Shown: piece by piece, positions 40,315 to 49,685 of the stretch
Position numbering within the stretch: the first letter of the stretch is position 1
How the letters are laid out: every line of letters starts with the position of its first letter
Assembly (NCBI RefSeq): GCF_036013745.1
Contig: NZ_CP107880.1
Coordinates: 4,898,001-4,962,000 of the forward strand
Reading direction: 5' to 3'
Source of the DNA: Streptomyces sp. NBC_00483
GTDB lineage: Bacteria; Actinomycetota; Actinomycetes; Streptomycetales; Streptomycetaceae
DNA length: 64,000 bases
Notes under the pieces: model-generated
What the model saw: only the letters and a program-made list of their open reading frames with translations
The model's database searches: none
Told to the model about the DNA's origin: nothing
Position numbers and translations under genes: made by a program

Positions 40315-42627
40315 ATGGGCATTCTGGATCTGCTGCGGAACGCATTCGGGCGATCGCGCAAAAAAGACGAGACCGCTGCCGCCGCGGACCCAGCGCCTGC
40401 CGCTGCCGCTTCCGACCAGGCGCCAACGGTCCCCGCTCCGTCCAAGGGCGAAGCCGACGACCTGGTCTCGGCCGCCTTCGACAACATCTCGGTCCCGAAA
40501 CCGTCGAGCCCGGTGGGCGGCGAGCGGCTGCCGCGGGAGCCTGCGGCGGAGCGGGGCGAGGCGGAGGCGCCGACCGGGGAGAAGTCCGAGGCTGCGGCGC
40601 CGGCCGAGGAAGAGGCTGCGGCTCCGGCCGAGGCGGAGGCTGCGGCTCCGGCCAAGGCGGAGGCTGCGGCTCCGGCCAAGGCGGAGGCTGCGGCTCCCGC
40701 CGAGGCGGAGGCTGCGGCTCCCGCCGAGGAGAAGACCGCGGCTCTGGCCGAGGAAGAGGCAGCGGCCCCCGCCAAGGCGGAGGCTGCGGCTCCGACCGAG
40801 GAGTCGACTTCGACCGAGCGGAAGACGGAGGCTGCGGCCGAGGAGACGCCTTCGGCCGAGCCGAAGACGGAGGCTGCGGCACCGGCGGAGGCCGAGACGG
40901 CCGCTGCTGAGACTCCGTCGGAGGATGCGGCCGAGGCGGAAGCTGCGGCGTCGGCCGAGGTCACGGCAGCGGCTCCGGCCGCGGCCGAGGAGAAGGCCGA
41001 GCCCAAGTCTGAGGATGCGGCGGCGGCTCCGACTGCGGCCAAGGAGAAGGCAGAGGCGGCGAACGCGGCGGCTCCGGCCAAGGACAAGGCAGAGGCTGCG
41101 GCTCCGGCCAAGGCAGAGGCTGCGACCTCGGCGCCGGCGGAGCCCGAGATCGGGACCGAGGCCAAGGACAACGCCGAGGGCGCGACCGTCGCCGCGGCCG
41201 AGACCAAGGCCAACGCCGAAGCCCCGGCCCCCGCCAAGGTCGCGACCAAGGGCGAGGCCAAGGTCGAGGCCGAAGCCCCGGCCCCCGCCGAGGCCAAGAC
41301 CAAGGCCGCCGCCCCCGCCGCGAGCAAGACCAAGGCCAAGAAGGCAGCCCCCGCCAAGGGCAAGGCCAAGGCTGCGGCTCCCGCCGCGAGCGAGACCAAG
41401 GTCGACACCGAAGACGCGGCCTCCGCTGTGGGCAAGGCCAAGACCGAGGACGCCACCCCCGCCGAGGCCGAGACCAAGGTCGACGCCGAGGCTGCGGCCC
41501 CCGCCAAGGCCAAGGCTGCGAAGCCCGCCAAGGGCAAGTCCAAGGCCGACACTGAGGCCCTGGCCCCCGCCGAGGCCAAGGCTGCCGCCCCCGCCAAGAG
41601 CGAGACCAAGGCCGAGGCCAAGGTCGAGGCCGAGGATGCGGCGGCCCCCGCTGTGGGCAAGCGTCCCGCAGGGCGGGACGGGTGGGCACAGCCCCCGGTG
41701 CAGGCCGAAGAGGACAAGGGGGCCGACCCCGTCACGGCGGAGGAGCCCACCCCGGCTCAGGCCGACAAGACCGAGGAGCCCACCCCGGCCCAGGCCGAAG
41801 AGACGGAAAAGGTCGACCCTGTCGCGGCGAAGACCCCGGCTCAGGCCGAAGAGACCAAGGACGTCGACCCCACCCCGGTAAAGACCCCGGCCCAGGCCGA
41901 CAAGACCGAAAAGGTCGACCCCGTCGCGGCGAAGACCCCGGCTCAGGCCGAAGAGACCAAGGACGTCGACCCCACCCCGGCCGAGATCAAGACCCGCGCT
42001 CCCGGCCTGGAGGCCGCCCACCAGGCCGCCGGCACCGCCCTCAAGACCCGCGGCCTCACCGGCACCCGCGCCACGGTCTACCTCGTCCTGGACCGCTCCG
42101 GCTCCATGCGCTCGTACTACAAGAACGGCTCGACCACCGCCCTCGCGGAGCAGACCGTCGCGCTGGCCGCCCACCTCGACACCCGCGAGACCCCCACCGT
42201 CCACACGGTGATCTTCTCGACGGACATCGACGCCTCCGGAGACCTCACCCTGGACGCGTACGAGGGCAAGGTCGACGCCTGGCACGCGGAGGCGGGCCGG
42301 ATGGGCCGCACCAGCTACCACCGCGCCATCGAGGAGATCGTCGCGCACCACGAGAAGTCGGACGACCCGAAGGCCCCGGCCCTGGTGATCTTCCAGACGG
42401 ACGGCCCCCCGGACGTCCAGCGCCCGGCGAACGAGGCCCTCGCGAAGGCGGCCGAGCGCCCCCTCTTCTTCCAGTTCGTGACGTTCGGCGACCCGGACTC
42501 GAAGAACTTCGACTACCTCCGCAAGCTGAAGGCGGAGAACGCCGCGGTCTTCCACGCGGGCGAGACCCCGCTGGAACTCACGGACGCGGAGCTCTACAAG
42601 GGCCTCTTGGAGGCCTGGCGCCCGTAA
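40315..42627 (+). CDS. vWA (TerF-like) protein with ~500-residue Ala/Glu/Lys/Pro-rich linker
   Basis: 770 residues from ATG 40315, which has GGAAGG 8 nt before it. Residues 1-20 form an amphipathic, basic leader ([18 protein letters not shown]). About 35-565 is low-complexity Ala/Glu/Lys/Pro sequence, many xAAAPAEAE and PAKAE units, with a palindromic repeat at about 447-462 and two copies of a 34-residue repeat near the end. From about 570 a TerF-like von Willebrand A domain begins ([39 protein letters not shown]). TerF-like vWA domains occur in tellurite/phage-response Ter systems. The linker looks like a tether or condensate-forming arm. Genes for TerD partners are not here. Confidence 0.8.
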   Translation: MGILDLLRNAFGRSRKKDETAAAADPAPAAAASDQAPTVPAPSKGEADDLVSAAFDNISVPKPSSPVGGERLPREPAAERGEAEAPTGEKSEAAAPAEEEAAAPAEAEAAAPAKAEAAAPAKAEAAAPAEAEAAAPAEEKTAALAEEEAAAPAKAEAAAPTEESTSTERKTEAAAEETPSAEPKTEAAAPAEAETAAAETPSEDAAEAEAAASAEVTAAAPAAAEEKAEPKSEDAAAAPTAAKEKAEAANAAAPAKDKAEAAAPAKAEAATSAPAEPEIGTEAKDNAEGATVAAAETKANAEAPAPAKVATKGEAKVEAEAPAPAEAKTKAAAPAASKTKAKKAAPAKGKAKAAAPAASETKVDTEDAASAVGKAKTEDATPAEAETKVDAEAAAPAKAKAAKPAKGKSKADTEALAPAEAKAAAPAKSETKAEAKVEAEDAAAPAVGKRPAGRDGWAQPPVQAEEDKGADPVTAEEPTPAQADKTEEPTPAQAEETEKVDPVAAKTPAQAEETKDVDPTPVKTPAQADKTEKVDPVAAKTPAQAEETKDVDPTPAEIKTRAPGLEAAHQAAGTALKTRGLTGTRATVYLVLDRSGSMRSYYKNGSTTALAEQTVALAAHLDTRETPTVHTVIFSTDIDASGDLTLDAYEGKVDAWHAEAGRMGRTSYHRAIEEIVAHHEKSDDPKAPALVIFQTDGPPDVQRPANEALAKAAERPLFFQFVTFGDPDSKNFDYLRKLKAENAAVFHAGETPLELTDAELYKGLLEAWRP
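41653..41695. repeat. Palindromic repeat (family B architecture) inside the vWA gene
   Basis: Inner arms CGTCCCGC (41662-41669) and GCGGGACG (41673-41680) with loop AGG; conserved TGGGCAA before and GGTGGGCA after; outer arms CTGTG/CACAG. Same plan as the 12386 and 52646 repeats with different arm sequences. Confidence 0.75.
41806..41980. repeat. 102-bp direct tandem repeat in the vWA gene
   Basis: Unit starting GAAAAGGTCGACCC at 41806 recurs at 41908, almost unchanged for 70-odd bases. Encodes [20 protein letters not shown] twice. Confidence 0.9.
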
Positions 42628-42735
42628 CCCCCGCCCCGTAACCCCGCTCTCCCCCAAGAGCCCCCGATACCCCATGGCCGTCCGCGCAGTAAAACACCGC
42701 GCGGGCGGCCACCCCATGTCGGCTACGATTTCTAG

Positions 42736-42765
42736 ATTCCACTCACGTCAATTCCATTCACGTCA
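42736..42765. repeat. Tandem 15-bp repeat in the metG leader
   Basis: ATTCCACTCACGTCA (42736-42750) and ATTCCATTCACGTCA (42751-42765) differ at one base. They lie 20 bp before ATG 42786, between a TACGAT hexamer (42724-42729) and the ribosome site, so are probably transcribed. Confidence 0.85.
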
Positions 42766-42785
42766 CAACCCGGGAGCAGCCCCCG

Positions 42786-44516
42786 ATGGCTCGACACCTC
42801 ATCACCAGCGCCCTTCCGTACATCAACGGGATCAAGCACCTGGGCAACATGGTGGGGTCCATGCTCCCGGCCGACGTGTACTCCCGTTACCTGCGCCTGC
42901 GCGGCCACGACGTGCTGTACATCTGCGCGACGGACGAGCACGGCACGCCCGCCGAGCTGGCGGCCAAGGAGCGCGGCATCCCGGTCGCCGAGTTCTGCGC
43001 GCAGGCGCACGACGCGCAGAAGGCGGTCTACGACGGGTTCGGTCTCGCCTTCGACCACTTCGGCCGCAGCTCGTCGCAGCAGAACGCGGAGATCACCCAG
43101 CACTTCGCCCGCAAGCTGAACGAGAACGGGTTCATCGAGGAGCGCTCGATCCGGCAGGTGTACTCGCCCGCCGACGGCCGCTTCCTGCCCGACCGTTACG
43201 TCGAGGGCACCTGCCCGCACTGCGGCTACGACAAGGCCCGCGGCGACCAGTGCGAGAACTGCACGCGCGTCCTCGACCCCACCGACCTGATCGACCCGCG
43301 CTCCGCGATCTCCGGCTCCACCGAGCTCGAGGTCCGCGAGACCAAGCACCTCTTCCTCCTCCAGTCGAAGCTGCAGGTCGAGGTCGAGGCGTGGATCGAC
43401 GAGGTCGCCGACGAGTGGCCGCAGCTCGCGTCCTCCATCGCCCGCAAGTGGCTGACCGAGGGTCTCAACGACCGCTCGATCACCCGCGACCTGGACTGGG
43501 GCGTCCCGGTCCCGGCGGACACGTGGCCGGAGCTTGCGGCCGACGGCAAGGTCTTCTACGTATGGTTCGACGCCCCGATCGAGTACATCGGCGCGACGAA
43601 GGAGTGGGCCGACCAGGCCCCCGACGGTGAGACGCGCGACTGGAAGTCGTGGTGGTACGAGCCGGCCGGCGCCACCGACGTCCGGTACACGGAGTTCATG
43701 GCGAAGGACAACGTCCCGTTCCACAGCGTCATGTTCCCGGCGACGGAGATGGGCATCCGTGAGCCGTGGAAGAAGGTCGACTACCTCAAGGCCTTCAACT
43801 GGCTGACGTACTACGGCGGCAAGTTCTCCACGTCGCAGAAGCGCGGTGTCTTCACCGACCAGGCCCTGGAGATCCTCCCGGCCGACTACTGGCGCTACTT
43901 CCTCATCGCGAACGCGCCGGAGTCGGACGACTCGTCCTTCACCTGGGAGCACTTCACGGCGACGGTGAACAAGGACCTGGCCGACACCCTCGGCAACTTC
44001 GTCAACCGCGTCCTGTCCTTCTCCCGCAAGCGCTTCGGCGACGACGTCCCGGCGGGCGGCGAGCCGGGCGAGGCGGAGACGAAGCTCGGCCAGGAGATCT
44101 CCACGCTCCTCGCCGAGTACGAGACCCAGATGGAGGCCCTCCAGTTCCGCAAGGCCGCGGCGGCGCTGCGCGCCCTGTGGTCGGCGGGCAACTCCTACCT
44201 GGAGGAGAAGGCCCCCTGGCTGGAGATCAAGACCGACAAGGACGCGGCCGCGCTGACCCTCCGTACGGCGATGAACCTCATCCGCCTCTACGCGGTGGTC
44301 TCCGAGCCCTTCATCCCGGCGTCGGCAGCCGCCATGCGCGCGGCGTTCGACCTCCCCGGCGACGACGCCTCGTGGGTCACCCCCGAGGAGGCCACGTCCC
44401 TGACCACGGTCCCGGCCGGCACCCCCTTCACCGTCCCCCCGGTCCTCTTCGCGAAGATCACCGACGAGGACCTGGAGTCCTACAAGGAGCGCTTCGGCGG
44501 CGAGCCCGCCGCCTAG
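42786..44516 (+). CDS. metG: Methionyl-tRNA synthetase
   Basis: 576 residues from ATG 42786 (GGGAG upstream). Class I HIGH motif is HLGN (18-21); TDEHGTP near 45 and the zinc insert [17 protein letters not shown] near 144 follow; KMSKS corresponds to KFSTSQKRG near residue 345. It lacks the C-terminal tRNA-binding domain, so it is the short form. Charges tRNA-Met with methionine in the cytosol. KFSTS has Thr in place of the second Lys; see findings. Convergent with an ABC permease gene, with a shared hairpin. Confidence 0.95.
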   Translation: MARHLITSALPYINGIKHLGNMVGSMLPADVYSRYLRLRGHDVLYICATDEHGTPAELAAKERGIPVAEFCAQAHDAQKAVYDGFGLAFDHFGRSSSQQNAEITQHFARKLNENGFIEERSIRQVYSPADGRFLPDRYVEGTCPHCGYDKARGDQCENCTRVLDPTDLIDPRSAISGSTELEVRETKHLFLLQSKLQVEVEAWIDEVADEWPQLASSIARKWLTEGLNDRSITRDLDWGVPVPADTWPELAADGKVFYVWFDAPIEYIGATKEWADQAPDGETRDWKSWWYEPAGATDVRYTEFMAKDNVPFHSVMFPATEMGIREPWKKVDYLKAFNWLTYYGGKFSTSQKRGVFTDQALEILPADYWRYFLIANAPESDDSSFTWEHFTATVNKDLADTLGNFVNRVLSFSRKRFGDDVPAGGEPGEAETKLGQEISTLLAEYETQMEALQFRKAAAALRALWSAGNSYLEEKAPWLEIKTDKDAAALTLRTAMNLIRLYAVVSEPFIPASAAAMRAAFDLPGDDASWVTPEEATSLTTVPAGTPFTVPPVLFAKITDEDLESYKERFGGEPAA

Positions 44517-44533
44517 GGCCTGTCGGCGGGCTC
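44502..44533. terminator. Bidirectional terminator between metG and the ABC permease
   Basis: GAGCCCGCC (44502-44510) pairs with GGCGGGCTC (44525-44533); it covers both stop codons and their 15-bp gap. Confidence 0.55.
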
Positions 44534-45332
44534 AGGCGTCCCGGCGCCTGAGCACCGCCCACCCCACCACCAGCGCCCCGCCCGCGTAGGCGGCGAGGAC
44601 GGCGATGCCGGTCCAGGGGGCGAGTGGGGCCGTGCCGGGGCCGGTCGTCGTCTGGACGGCGAGGCCCGCCGTCATCGGGGAGAACTTCTGGACCCGGTGC
44701 AGCACGTGCTCCGGCATCGTGATGATCAGCGTGGCCAGGTAGGGCCCGTACAGCAGCGCCATCACCGCCCCGACGGCTGCCGCCGCGTGCCGCACCATCA
44801 GCGCCACCCCCACGCTCAGCAGCGCGACGAGCAGCAGATAGACGGCCGTGCCGAGCGTCGCCCGCCACAACTCGGGCGAGGAGAGCGGGAGTTGGGGGAA
44901 TCCTGACGATCCCGGCGAGTCCGATGGTCCCGATGATCCCGACAGGACGGCGCGGCCCGCCGCCAGGGAGCCGAGGACCGCGGGGAGCGCCGCCGCCAGG
45001 ACCGCCGCCGCCGTCACCGCCGCCTTCGCCAGGAACACCGTGGTGCGCCGCGGGTTCGCCGCGAGGGTCGTACGGATCATGCGCGGGTACTCGCCGCAGA
45101 CCACGCCGATCGCGACGAGCGCGGCCGCCGTCTGCGCCAGGTACACCCCGGACAGGGACAGTGCGGTCGGCGCGAGGACCCCCGACTGCCCCTCCTCGGC
45201 GCTCGCCGCGATCAGCGCGGTGAACGCGATCATCGCCCCGGTCAGGGACACCACCGTCCACAACTGCCCGGGAACGGTACGGAGTTTGGTCCACTCGCCG
45301 TGCACGGCGCGCGCCGCGCCCGCCGCCGTCAT
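44532..45332 (-). CDS. ABC-2 type permease
   Basis: 266 residues from ATG 45332, overlapping the stop of the upstream permease gene (ATGA). VHGEWTKLRTVPGQLWTVVS is the typical start of ABC-2 permease subunits in Streptomyces; about six membrane helices follow. A Ser/Gly/Pro loop at about 128-155 (SGSSGPSDSPGSSG) faces the outside. Third gene of a minus-strand operon with an ATPase and a second permease; probably exports or resists a peptide or lantibiotic-like compound. Confidence 0.88.
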   Translation of the reverse strand: MTAAGAARAVHGEWTKLRTVPGQLWTVVSLTGAMIAFTALIAASAEEGQSGVLAPTALSLSGVYLAQTAAALVAIGVVCGEYPRMIRTTLAANPRRTTVFLAKAAVTAAAVLAAALPAVLGSLAAGRAVLSGSSGPSDSPGSSGFPQLPLSSPELWRATLGTAVYLLLVALLSVGVALMVRHAAAAVGAVMALLYGPYLATLIITMPEHVLHRVQKFSPMTAGLAVQTTTGPGTAPLAPWTGIAVLAAYAGGALVVGWAVLRRRDA

Positions 45333-46762
45333 ACGTCCCGCCCGGTCAGCCGCCACCGCGCCGCCCCGAGCACCACCACCACGTACAGGCACAGCACCCC
45401 GAAGCCCGCCCACGGTGTGATGACGGTGTCGAGGAGCCGGCGGGTCTGCTGGACCGCGAGGCCGGCCGTCGGCGTGGCCCGGCCGACGAAGTCGCTGAAG
45501 CCGATGGACGTGCTCTGCGCGACGATCGGCAGCACCACGAACGTCACGATCATCAGGACCACCGCCGGCACCGCGCGCCGCAGCAGCGCCCCGACCCCCA
45601 GGCTCAGCACGGCGGCCAGCGCCAGGAACGCGGCGCTGCCGACGATCGCCCGCATCGTCGCCGGGTCGGTGAGGGAGAGCTCGGGGAAGAGCGGCGGGGC
45701 GAAGCCGTTGTCGCGCAGGGCGGGGCGGGCGACGAGGAACTCCGCCACGCTCGCGACCAGGCCCACGACGAAGACCGTCGCGCCGAGGACGAGCGCCTTC
45801 GCGGCGAGCACCCGGCCGCGCCGCGGGCTCGCGGTGAACGTGGTGCGCACCGTCCCGGTCTTGTACTCGGACGTGATGAACAGGACGCCGAGGGCGATCA
45901 CCGCGATCGTCGCGATCTGGATGCCGTCGTCGAGCGCCATCTTGACCAGGTCGGGCTGTCCGCCGAGCTGTCCGACGCCGCCCATGCCGAGGCCGCCCAG
46001 GTCACCGCTGCCGGTGATCGTGAAGGTGCCGGCCTGCTCACGGAAGGGCTTCGGGTCGGCGACGGGGTCGGCCATCTCGCCCTTCTTCACGGTCTGCTTG
46101 ATGTCCGTCTGCCGCCAGCCGCCCTTGCCCTGCGCGGGGAAGGCGACATGGTCGAAGACCGCCCTGCCGAGCGTGGCCTCGGGGTGCATGCGCAGGTCGC
46201 CGGGGCCGCTGCGCTCCTCCTTGCCGTCCATCGGCGACGTGACGAAGAGGCCCGCCTCGGCGGTGGCCGGCAGCCCGGCGACGGTGAGCGTGCCGACCTT
46301 GGTCCAGGCACGGCCGTCGGCGGACTCGTAGCCGGTGACCCGGTCCCCGGACCGTACGAGCCGCAGCCAGCGCGGTGCGTCCGCGCCGCCGGAGCCGGTC
46401 AGTTCGTGCTTCCCGTCGGCCATCATCCGCACGCCGTGCTCCGGCGTCACCATCAGGGCGGCGTACGAGGATCCGCTCGCGGTGCCGTCCTTCAGGAGCA
46501 GCCCCGCCTTCGCCCAGCCGGCACTGTTCTTCTGCGCGGCGACGCGCACGGTGAAGGTGCCGTCGCCCGCGGCCGTCCGGTGCACGAAGGACGAGGCGTC
46601 GTACTTCTTCGGGCCGCCGTAGCCGAACTGGCTGCCGTTCGCCGACGCGACGGTCAGCAGCAGGCTGAGGGCGAGCAGCGCGATCAGGGCGAGGGGGGTG
46701 CTGCGGACGCTGCGCAGCTTGGTCCACTCGGCGCGCACGGCACGGACCATCGGCGACCTCAT
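45329..46762 (-). CDS. ABC-2 type permease with inserted concanavalin-like (DUF1349-like) domain
   Basis: 477 residues from ATG 46762, overlapping the stop of the ATPase. It starts like a normal ABC-2 permease (VRAEWTKLRSVRSTPLALIALLALSLLLTVASA). Between helix 1 and helix 2, residues about 45-225 form an extracytoplasmic beta-sandwich (FVHRTAAGDGTFTVRVAAQKNSAGWAKAGLLLKDG, MVTPEHGVRMM, PRWLRLVRSGDRVTGYESADGRAW), the pattern of DUF1349/glucanase-like domains. The remaining helices follow. The extra domain may bind a glycan or the transported compound. Confidence 0.86.
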   Translation of the reverse strand: MRSPMVRAVRAEWTKLRSVRSTPLALIALLALSLLLTVASANGSQFGYGGPKKYDASSFVHRTAAGDGTFTVRVAAQKNSAGWAKAGLLLKDGTASGSSYAALMVTPEHGVRMMADGKHELTGSGGADAPRWLRLVRSGDRVTGYESADGRAWTKVGTLTVAGLPATAEAGLFVTSPMDGKEERSGPGDLRMHPEATLGRAVFDHVAFPAQGKGGWRQTDIKQTVKKGEMADPVADPKPFREQAGTFTITGSGDLGGLGMGGVGQLGGQPDLVKMALDDGIQIATIAVIALGVLFITSEYKTGTVRTTFTASPRRGRVLAAKALVLGATVFVVGLVASVAEFLVARPALRDNGFAPPLFPELSLTDPATMRAIVGSAAFLALAAVLSLGVGALLRRAVPAVVLMIVTFVVLPIVAQSTSIGFSDFVGRATPTAGLAVQQTRRLLDTVITPWAGFGVLCLYVVVVLGAARWRLTGRDV

Positions 46763-47700
46763 GAGGACGCCTCCTGTGCGCTCAGTCCGGTAGCGGCGAA
46801 CTCCGTTGCCGCACCGGTGAGTTCCATGTACGCCTCCTCCAACGTGGCCCGGTGCCGGGACAGTTCGGAGAACGGAATGTTGTGCGCGCCGAGCCGGGCG
46901 ACGACCTCCTCGGCGGCCAGACCGGTGACGGTGAGCGCGTCGGGGCCGGTCACGGCGACGGTGGCGTCGGCGCCCGCGAGGACCGCCAGGGCCTCGGCGC
47001 GCCGACTGGTGCGCAGGGCGACGCGCTCGCCGGACGCCTCGTCGAGCAGCGCGGCGACGTCGGTGTCGGCGAGCAGCCGCCCCCGGCCGATCACGATGAC
47101 GTGGTCCGCGGTGTCCTGAAGTTCGCTCATCAGGTGCGAGGAGACGAGGACCGTACGCCCTTCTGCCGCAAGGGACTTGAGGAAGCGTCGGATCCACTGG
47201 ATGCCCTCGGGGTCCAGTCCGTTGACCGGCTCGTCGAGGATCAGCACGGGCGGATCGCCGAGCAGCGCGGCCGCGATGCCGAGCCGCTGGCGCATCCCGA
47301 GGGAGAAGCCGCCCGCGCGCTTCTTCGCGGCGGAGGCGAGGCCGACCTGGTCGAGGACGAGGTCGACGCGGCGGCTCGGCAGCCCGTTGTAGTGGGCGAG
47401 CCACAGCAGATGGTCGCGGGCCCGGCGGCCCGGGTGCAGCGCCTCGCAGTCGAGCAGCGCGCCGACGGTGGACAGCGGGTCGGCGAGCCGCGTGTAGTCC
47501 TGCCCGCCGATGAGCGCGGCTCCACTGTCGGGCCGGTCGAGCCCGAGCATCATCCGCAGCGTCGTCGACTTCCCGGCCCCGTTGGGCCCGACGAACCCGG
47601 TCACCCGCCCCGCCTCGACGGTGAAGCTGAGCCCGTCCACGGCCACGGTGGCCCCGTACCGCTTGCACAGCCCGCGGGCCTCGATCGTCATATCCGTCAT
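46759..47700 (-). CDS. ABC exporter ATP-binding protein
   Basis: 313 residues from ATG 47700 (ATG 47691 also possible). Walker A GPNGAGKST, signature FSLGMRQRLGIAAALL, Walker B VLILDEPVNGLDPEG and switch SSHLMSEL. Similar to bacitracin/lantibiotic-type ATPases. First gene of the three-gene exporter operon. It is divergent from a sensor kinase, 121 bp apart, so the two-component pair may control the exporter. Confidence 0.92.
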   Translation of the reverse strand: MTDMTIEARGLCKRYGATVAVDGLSFTVEAGRVTGFVGPNGAGKSTTLRMMLGLDRPDSGAALIGGQDYTRLADPLSTVGALLDCEALHPGRRARDHLLWLAHYNGLPSRRVDLVLDQVGLASAAKKRAGGFSLGMRQRLGIAAALLGDPPVLILDEPVNGLDPEGIQWIRRFLKSLAAEGRTVLVSSHLMSELQDTADHVIVIGRGRLLADTDVAALLDEASGERVALRTSRRAEALAVLAGADATVAVTGPDALTVTGLAAEEVVARLGAHNIPFSELSRHRATLEEAYMELTGAATEFAATGLSAQEASS

Positions 47701-47808
47701 GCCAGTTGACGTTAGGGACCGGGCGCCGCGGCGGCGTCCCGCCCGGGCGTGGTCTCCCGGAGGAGCCGCTCCCCCCGCAGGGGGACGCCGCCCGCGCCCC
47801 GGCCCGCC

Positions 47809-47814
47809 GATAAT
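47809..47814 (+). promoter_or_regulatory. -10 hexamer GATAAT of the sensor-kinase gene
   Basis: GATAAT ends 7 nt before ATG 47822; leaderless start likely. ATG 47813 overlaps the box and is not preferred. Confidence 0.5.
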
Positions 47815-47821
47815 GACCGCC

Positions 47822-48982
47822 ATGACGGGGACCTGGACCACGGCACGGGCACGGGCCCAGCGCGCGGCCACCGCACGTGACCTGCCGCTGCTCGCCGCCA
47901 CGGTCCTGGCCCTCGCGGCCCTCGCCGAGGTCACCGGGCAGAGCCGCGACCCGGCCCCCGAACTCCCCGGCCTGCTCGCCCTGGCGCTGGGCGCGACGGC
48001 CCCCCTCGCCTTCGTCCGCTCCCAGCTCCTGCTCACCGCCACGGCCCTCACCGCGGCCGCGCTGCTCGCCCCCCTCACGTACGGCCAGACGCTGTACGCG
48101 GGCCTCCCGGCGCTCGCCGCCGCCCTGTACCTGGTGGGGCGGCGCGGTCCTGGCCGCACCGCCGTCCTGTTCGCCGTGCCCTTCACCGCGTACGCGCTCA
48201 CGGACGACAGCGGCCCCTACGGCGTCGTCCTCCTCGCGGGCGCGGCGGCCGCGCTCACCGCAGGCGGCGCCCGGCGCGCGCAGGCCGAGGCGGCCCGCCG
48301 CAGCGCCGCCGACTGGGCGTACGCGGACACGACCCTCGCCCACGCGGCGCTCGGCGAACGGGCCCGTATCGCAAGGGAGTTGCATGACATCGTGGCCCAC
48401 CACATCTCGACGATCTCGGTGCAGGCGGAGACGGCCAGATACACGACGCCCGGTCTGCCGCCGGAGGGCGCCGAGCGTTTCCTGGCGATCGGCGACACCG
48501 CCCGGCTCGCCCTCACCGAGATGCGCCGGCTGCTCGGCGTCCTGCGCGAGGACGCCCCCGCCGAACCCGCCGCGGCCGCGCCCCGCTCCCCGCAGCCGGG
48601 CCTCGACCAGCTCGTCACCCTCGTCGACGAGGCCCGCGCGGCGACCGGCACCGCCGTCCGCCTCATCGTCCGCGGCCACGTCACCGCCCTCGACCCCGGC
48701 CTGGAACTCACCGCGTACCGCATCGTCCAGGAAGCCCTGACCAACGCCCGCCGGCACGCGCCGGGCGTCGCCGTGGACGTCGAACTGCACTACATGGAGA
48801 GCCAGTTGGCGATACGCGTACGGGACTGCGGACCGGGCACGGGCCCCGGCGAGCCGGGCCACGGCCTGCTCGGCATGCGCGAACGCACGGCGATGGCGGG
48901 CGGCACCCTGCGCGCGGGCCCGGCACCGGCAGGCGGCTTCCTGGTGGAGGCGTCCCTGCCGGTCAAGGGCCCCGCCGTATGA
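47822..48982 (+). CDS. NarL-family sensor histidine kinase (HisKA_3)
   Basis: 386 residues from ATG 47822. Four or five membrane helices (about 20-150) lack a large sensing loop. [22 protein letters not shown] has the phospho-acceptor His188. ATPase boxes follow: [44 protein letters not shown]. Paired with the response regulator by ATGA overlap. Divergent from the ABC exporter operon, which is the likely target. Confidence 0.92.
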   Translation: MTGTWTTARARAQRAATARDLPLLAATVLALAALAEVTGQSRDPAPELPGLLALALGATAPLAFVRSQLLLTATALTAAALLAPLTYGQTLYAGLPALAAALYLVGRRGPGRTAVLFAVPFTAYALTDDSGPYGVVLLAGAAAALTAGGARRAQAEAARRSAADWAYADTTLAHAALGERARIARELHDIVAHHISTISVQAETARYTTPGLPPEGAERFLAIGDTARLALTEMRRLLGVLREDAPAEPAAAAPRSPQPGLDQLVTLVDEARAATGTAVRLIVRGHVTALDPGLELTAYRIVQEALTNARRHAPGVAVDVELHYMESQLAIRVRDCGPGTGPGEPGHGLLGMRERTAMAGGTLRAGPAPAGGFLVEASLPVKGPAV

Positions 48983-49683
48983 ACGCCCCCCTGAACGCCC
49001 CCATGAATGCCTCCATGAGCGCCATCCGGATCGTCGTCGCCGACGACCAGGACGTCGTACGGGCCGGATTCGGCGCGCTTCTCGACAGCCAGGACGACTT
49101 CACTGTCGTGGGCAGCGCACCCGGCGGCGTCGAAGCGGTCCGCGTCTGCCGCGAGGTCCGCCCCGACCTGGTCCTGATGGACGTCCGCATGCCCGGAATG
49201 GACGGCATCGAGGCCACTCGCCGCATCGCGCGCGACCTGCCCGCGACCCGCGTCGTGATGCTGACGACCTTCGACCTCGACGAGTACGTGTACGACGCGC
49301 TCGCCGCAGGCGCCAGCGGCTTCCTGCTCAAGGACATGCAGGCCGAGCGGCTCTTCGAGGCGGTGCGTGTGGTCGCCGCGGGCGAGGCGCTGCTCGCGCC
49401 GACCGTCACCCGCCGCCTGATCGCCGAGTTCACCCGGCTCCGCCCGCGCGCGGTCCCCGAACAGGCCCTCGCCGTCGACGCGTTGACCCCGCGCGAGCGC
49501 GAGGTGCTGCGACTGATCGCCGAGGGCCTGTCCAACCAGGAGATCGCCGGACGCCTCGTGGTCGGCGGCGAGACCGTGAAGACCCACGTCAGCCGGGTCC
49601 TCGCCAAGCTCGGCGTCCGCGACCGGGCGCAGGCGGTGGTGGCGGCGTACGAGTCGGGACTCGTGGTGCCGCGCTCGGGGTGA
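48979..49683 (+). CDS. NarL/LuxR-family response regulator
   Basis: 234 residues from ATG 48979, overlapping the kinase stop. Receiver: [20 protein letters not shown] with phospho-acceptor Asp68 ([13 protein letters not shown]), and LKDM Lys near 112. The output LuxR HTH is [53 protein letters not shown]. The first 14 residues repeat MNAP/MNAS, so ATG 49003 or 49015 could be used. Two bases separate its stop from that of the convergent dioxygenase. Confidence 0.94.
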   Translation: MNAPLNAPMNASMSAIRIVVADDQDVVRAGFGALLDSQDDFTVVGSAPGGVEAVRVCREVRPDLVLMDVRMPGMDGIEATRRIARDLPATRVVMLTTFDLDEYVYDALAAGASGFLLKDMQAERLFEAVRVVAAGEALLAPTVTRRLIAEFTRLRPRAVPEQALAVDALTPREREVLRLIAEGLSNQEIAGRLVVGGETVKTHVSRVLAKLGVRDRAQAVVAAYESGLVVPRSG

Positions 49684-49685
49684 GC

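Noticed and set aside
42628..42785. T-box or other amino-acid riboswitch before metG or aspS
   Set aside because: No T-box sequence or specifier-loop structure seen; only repeats or simple hairpins.
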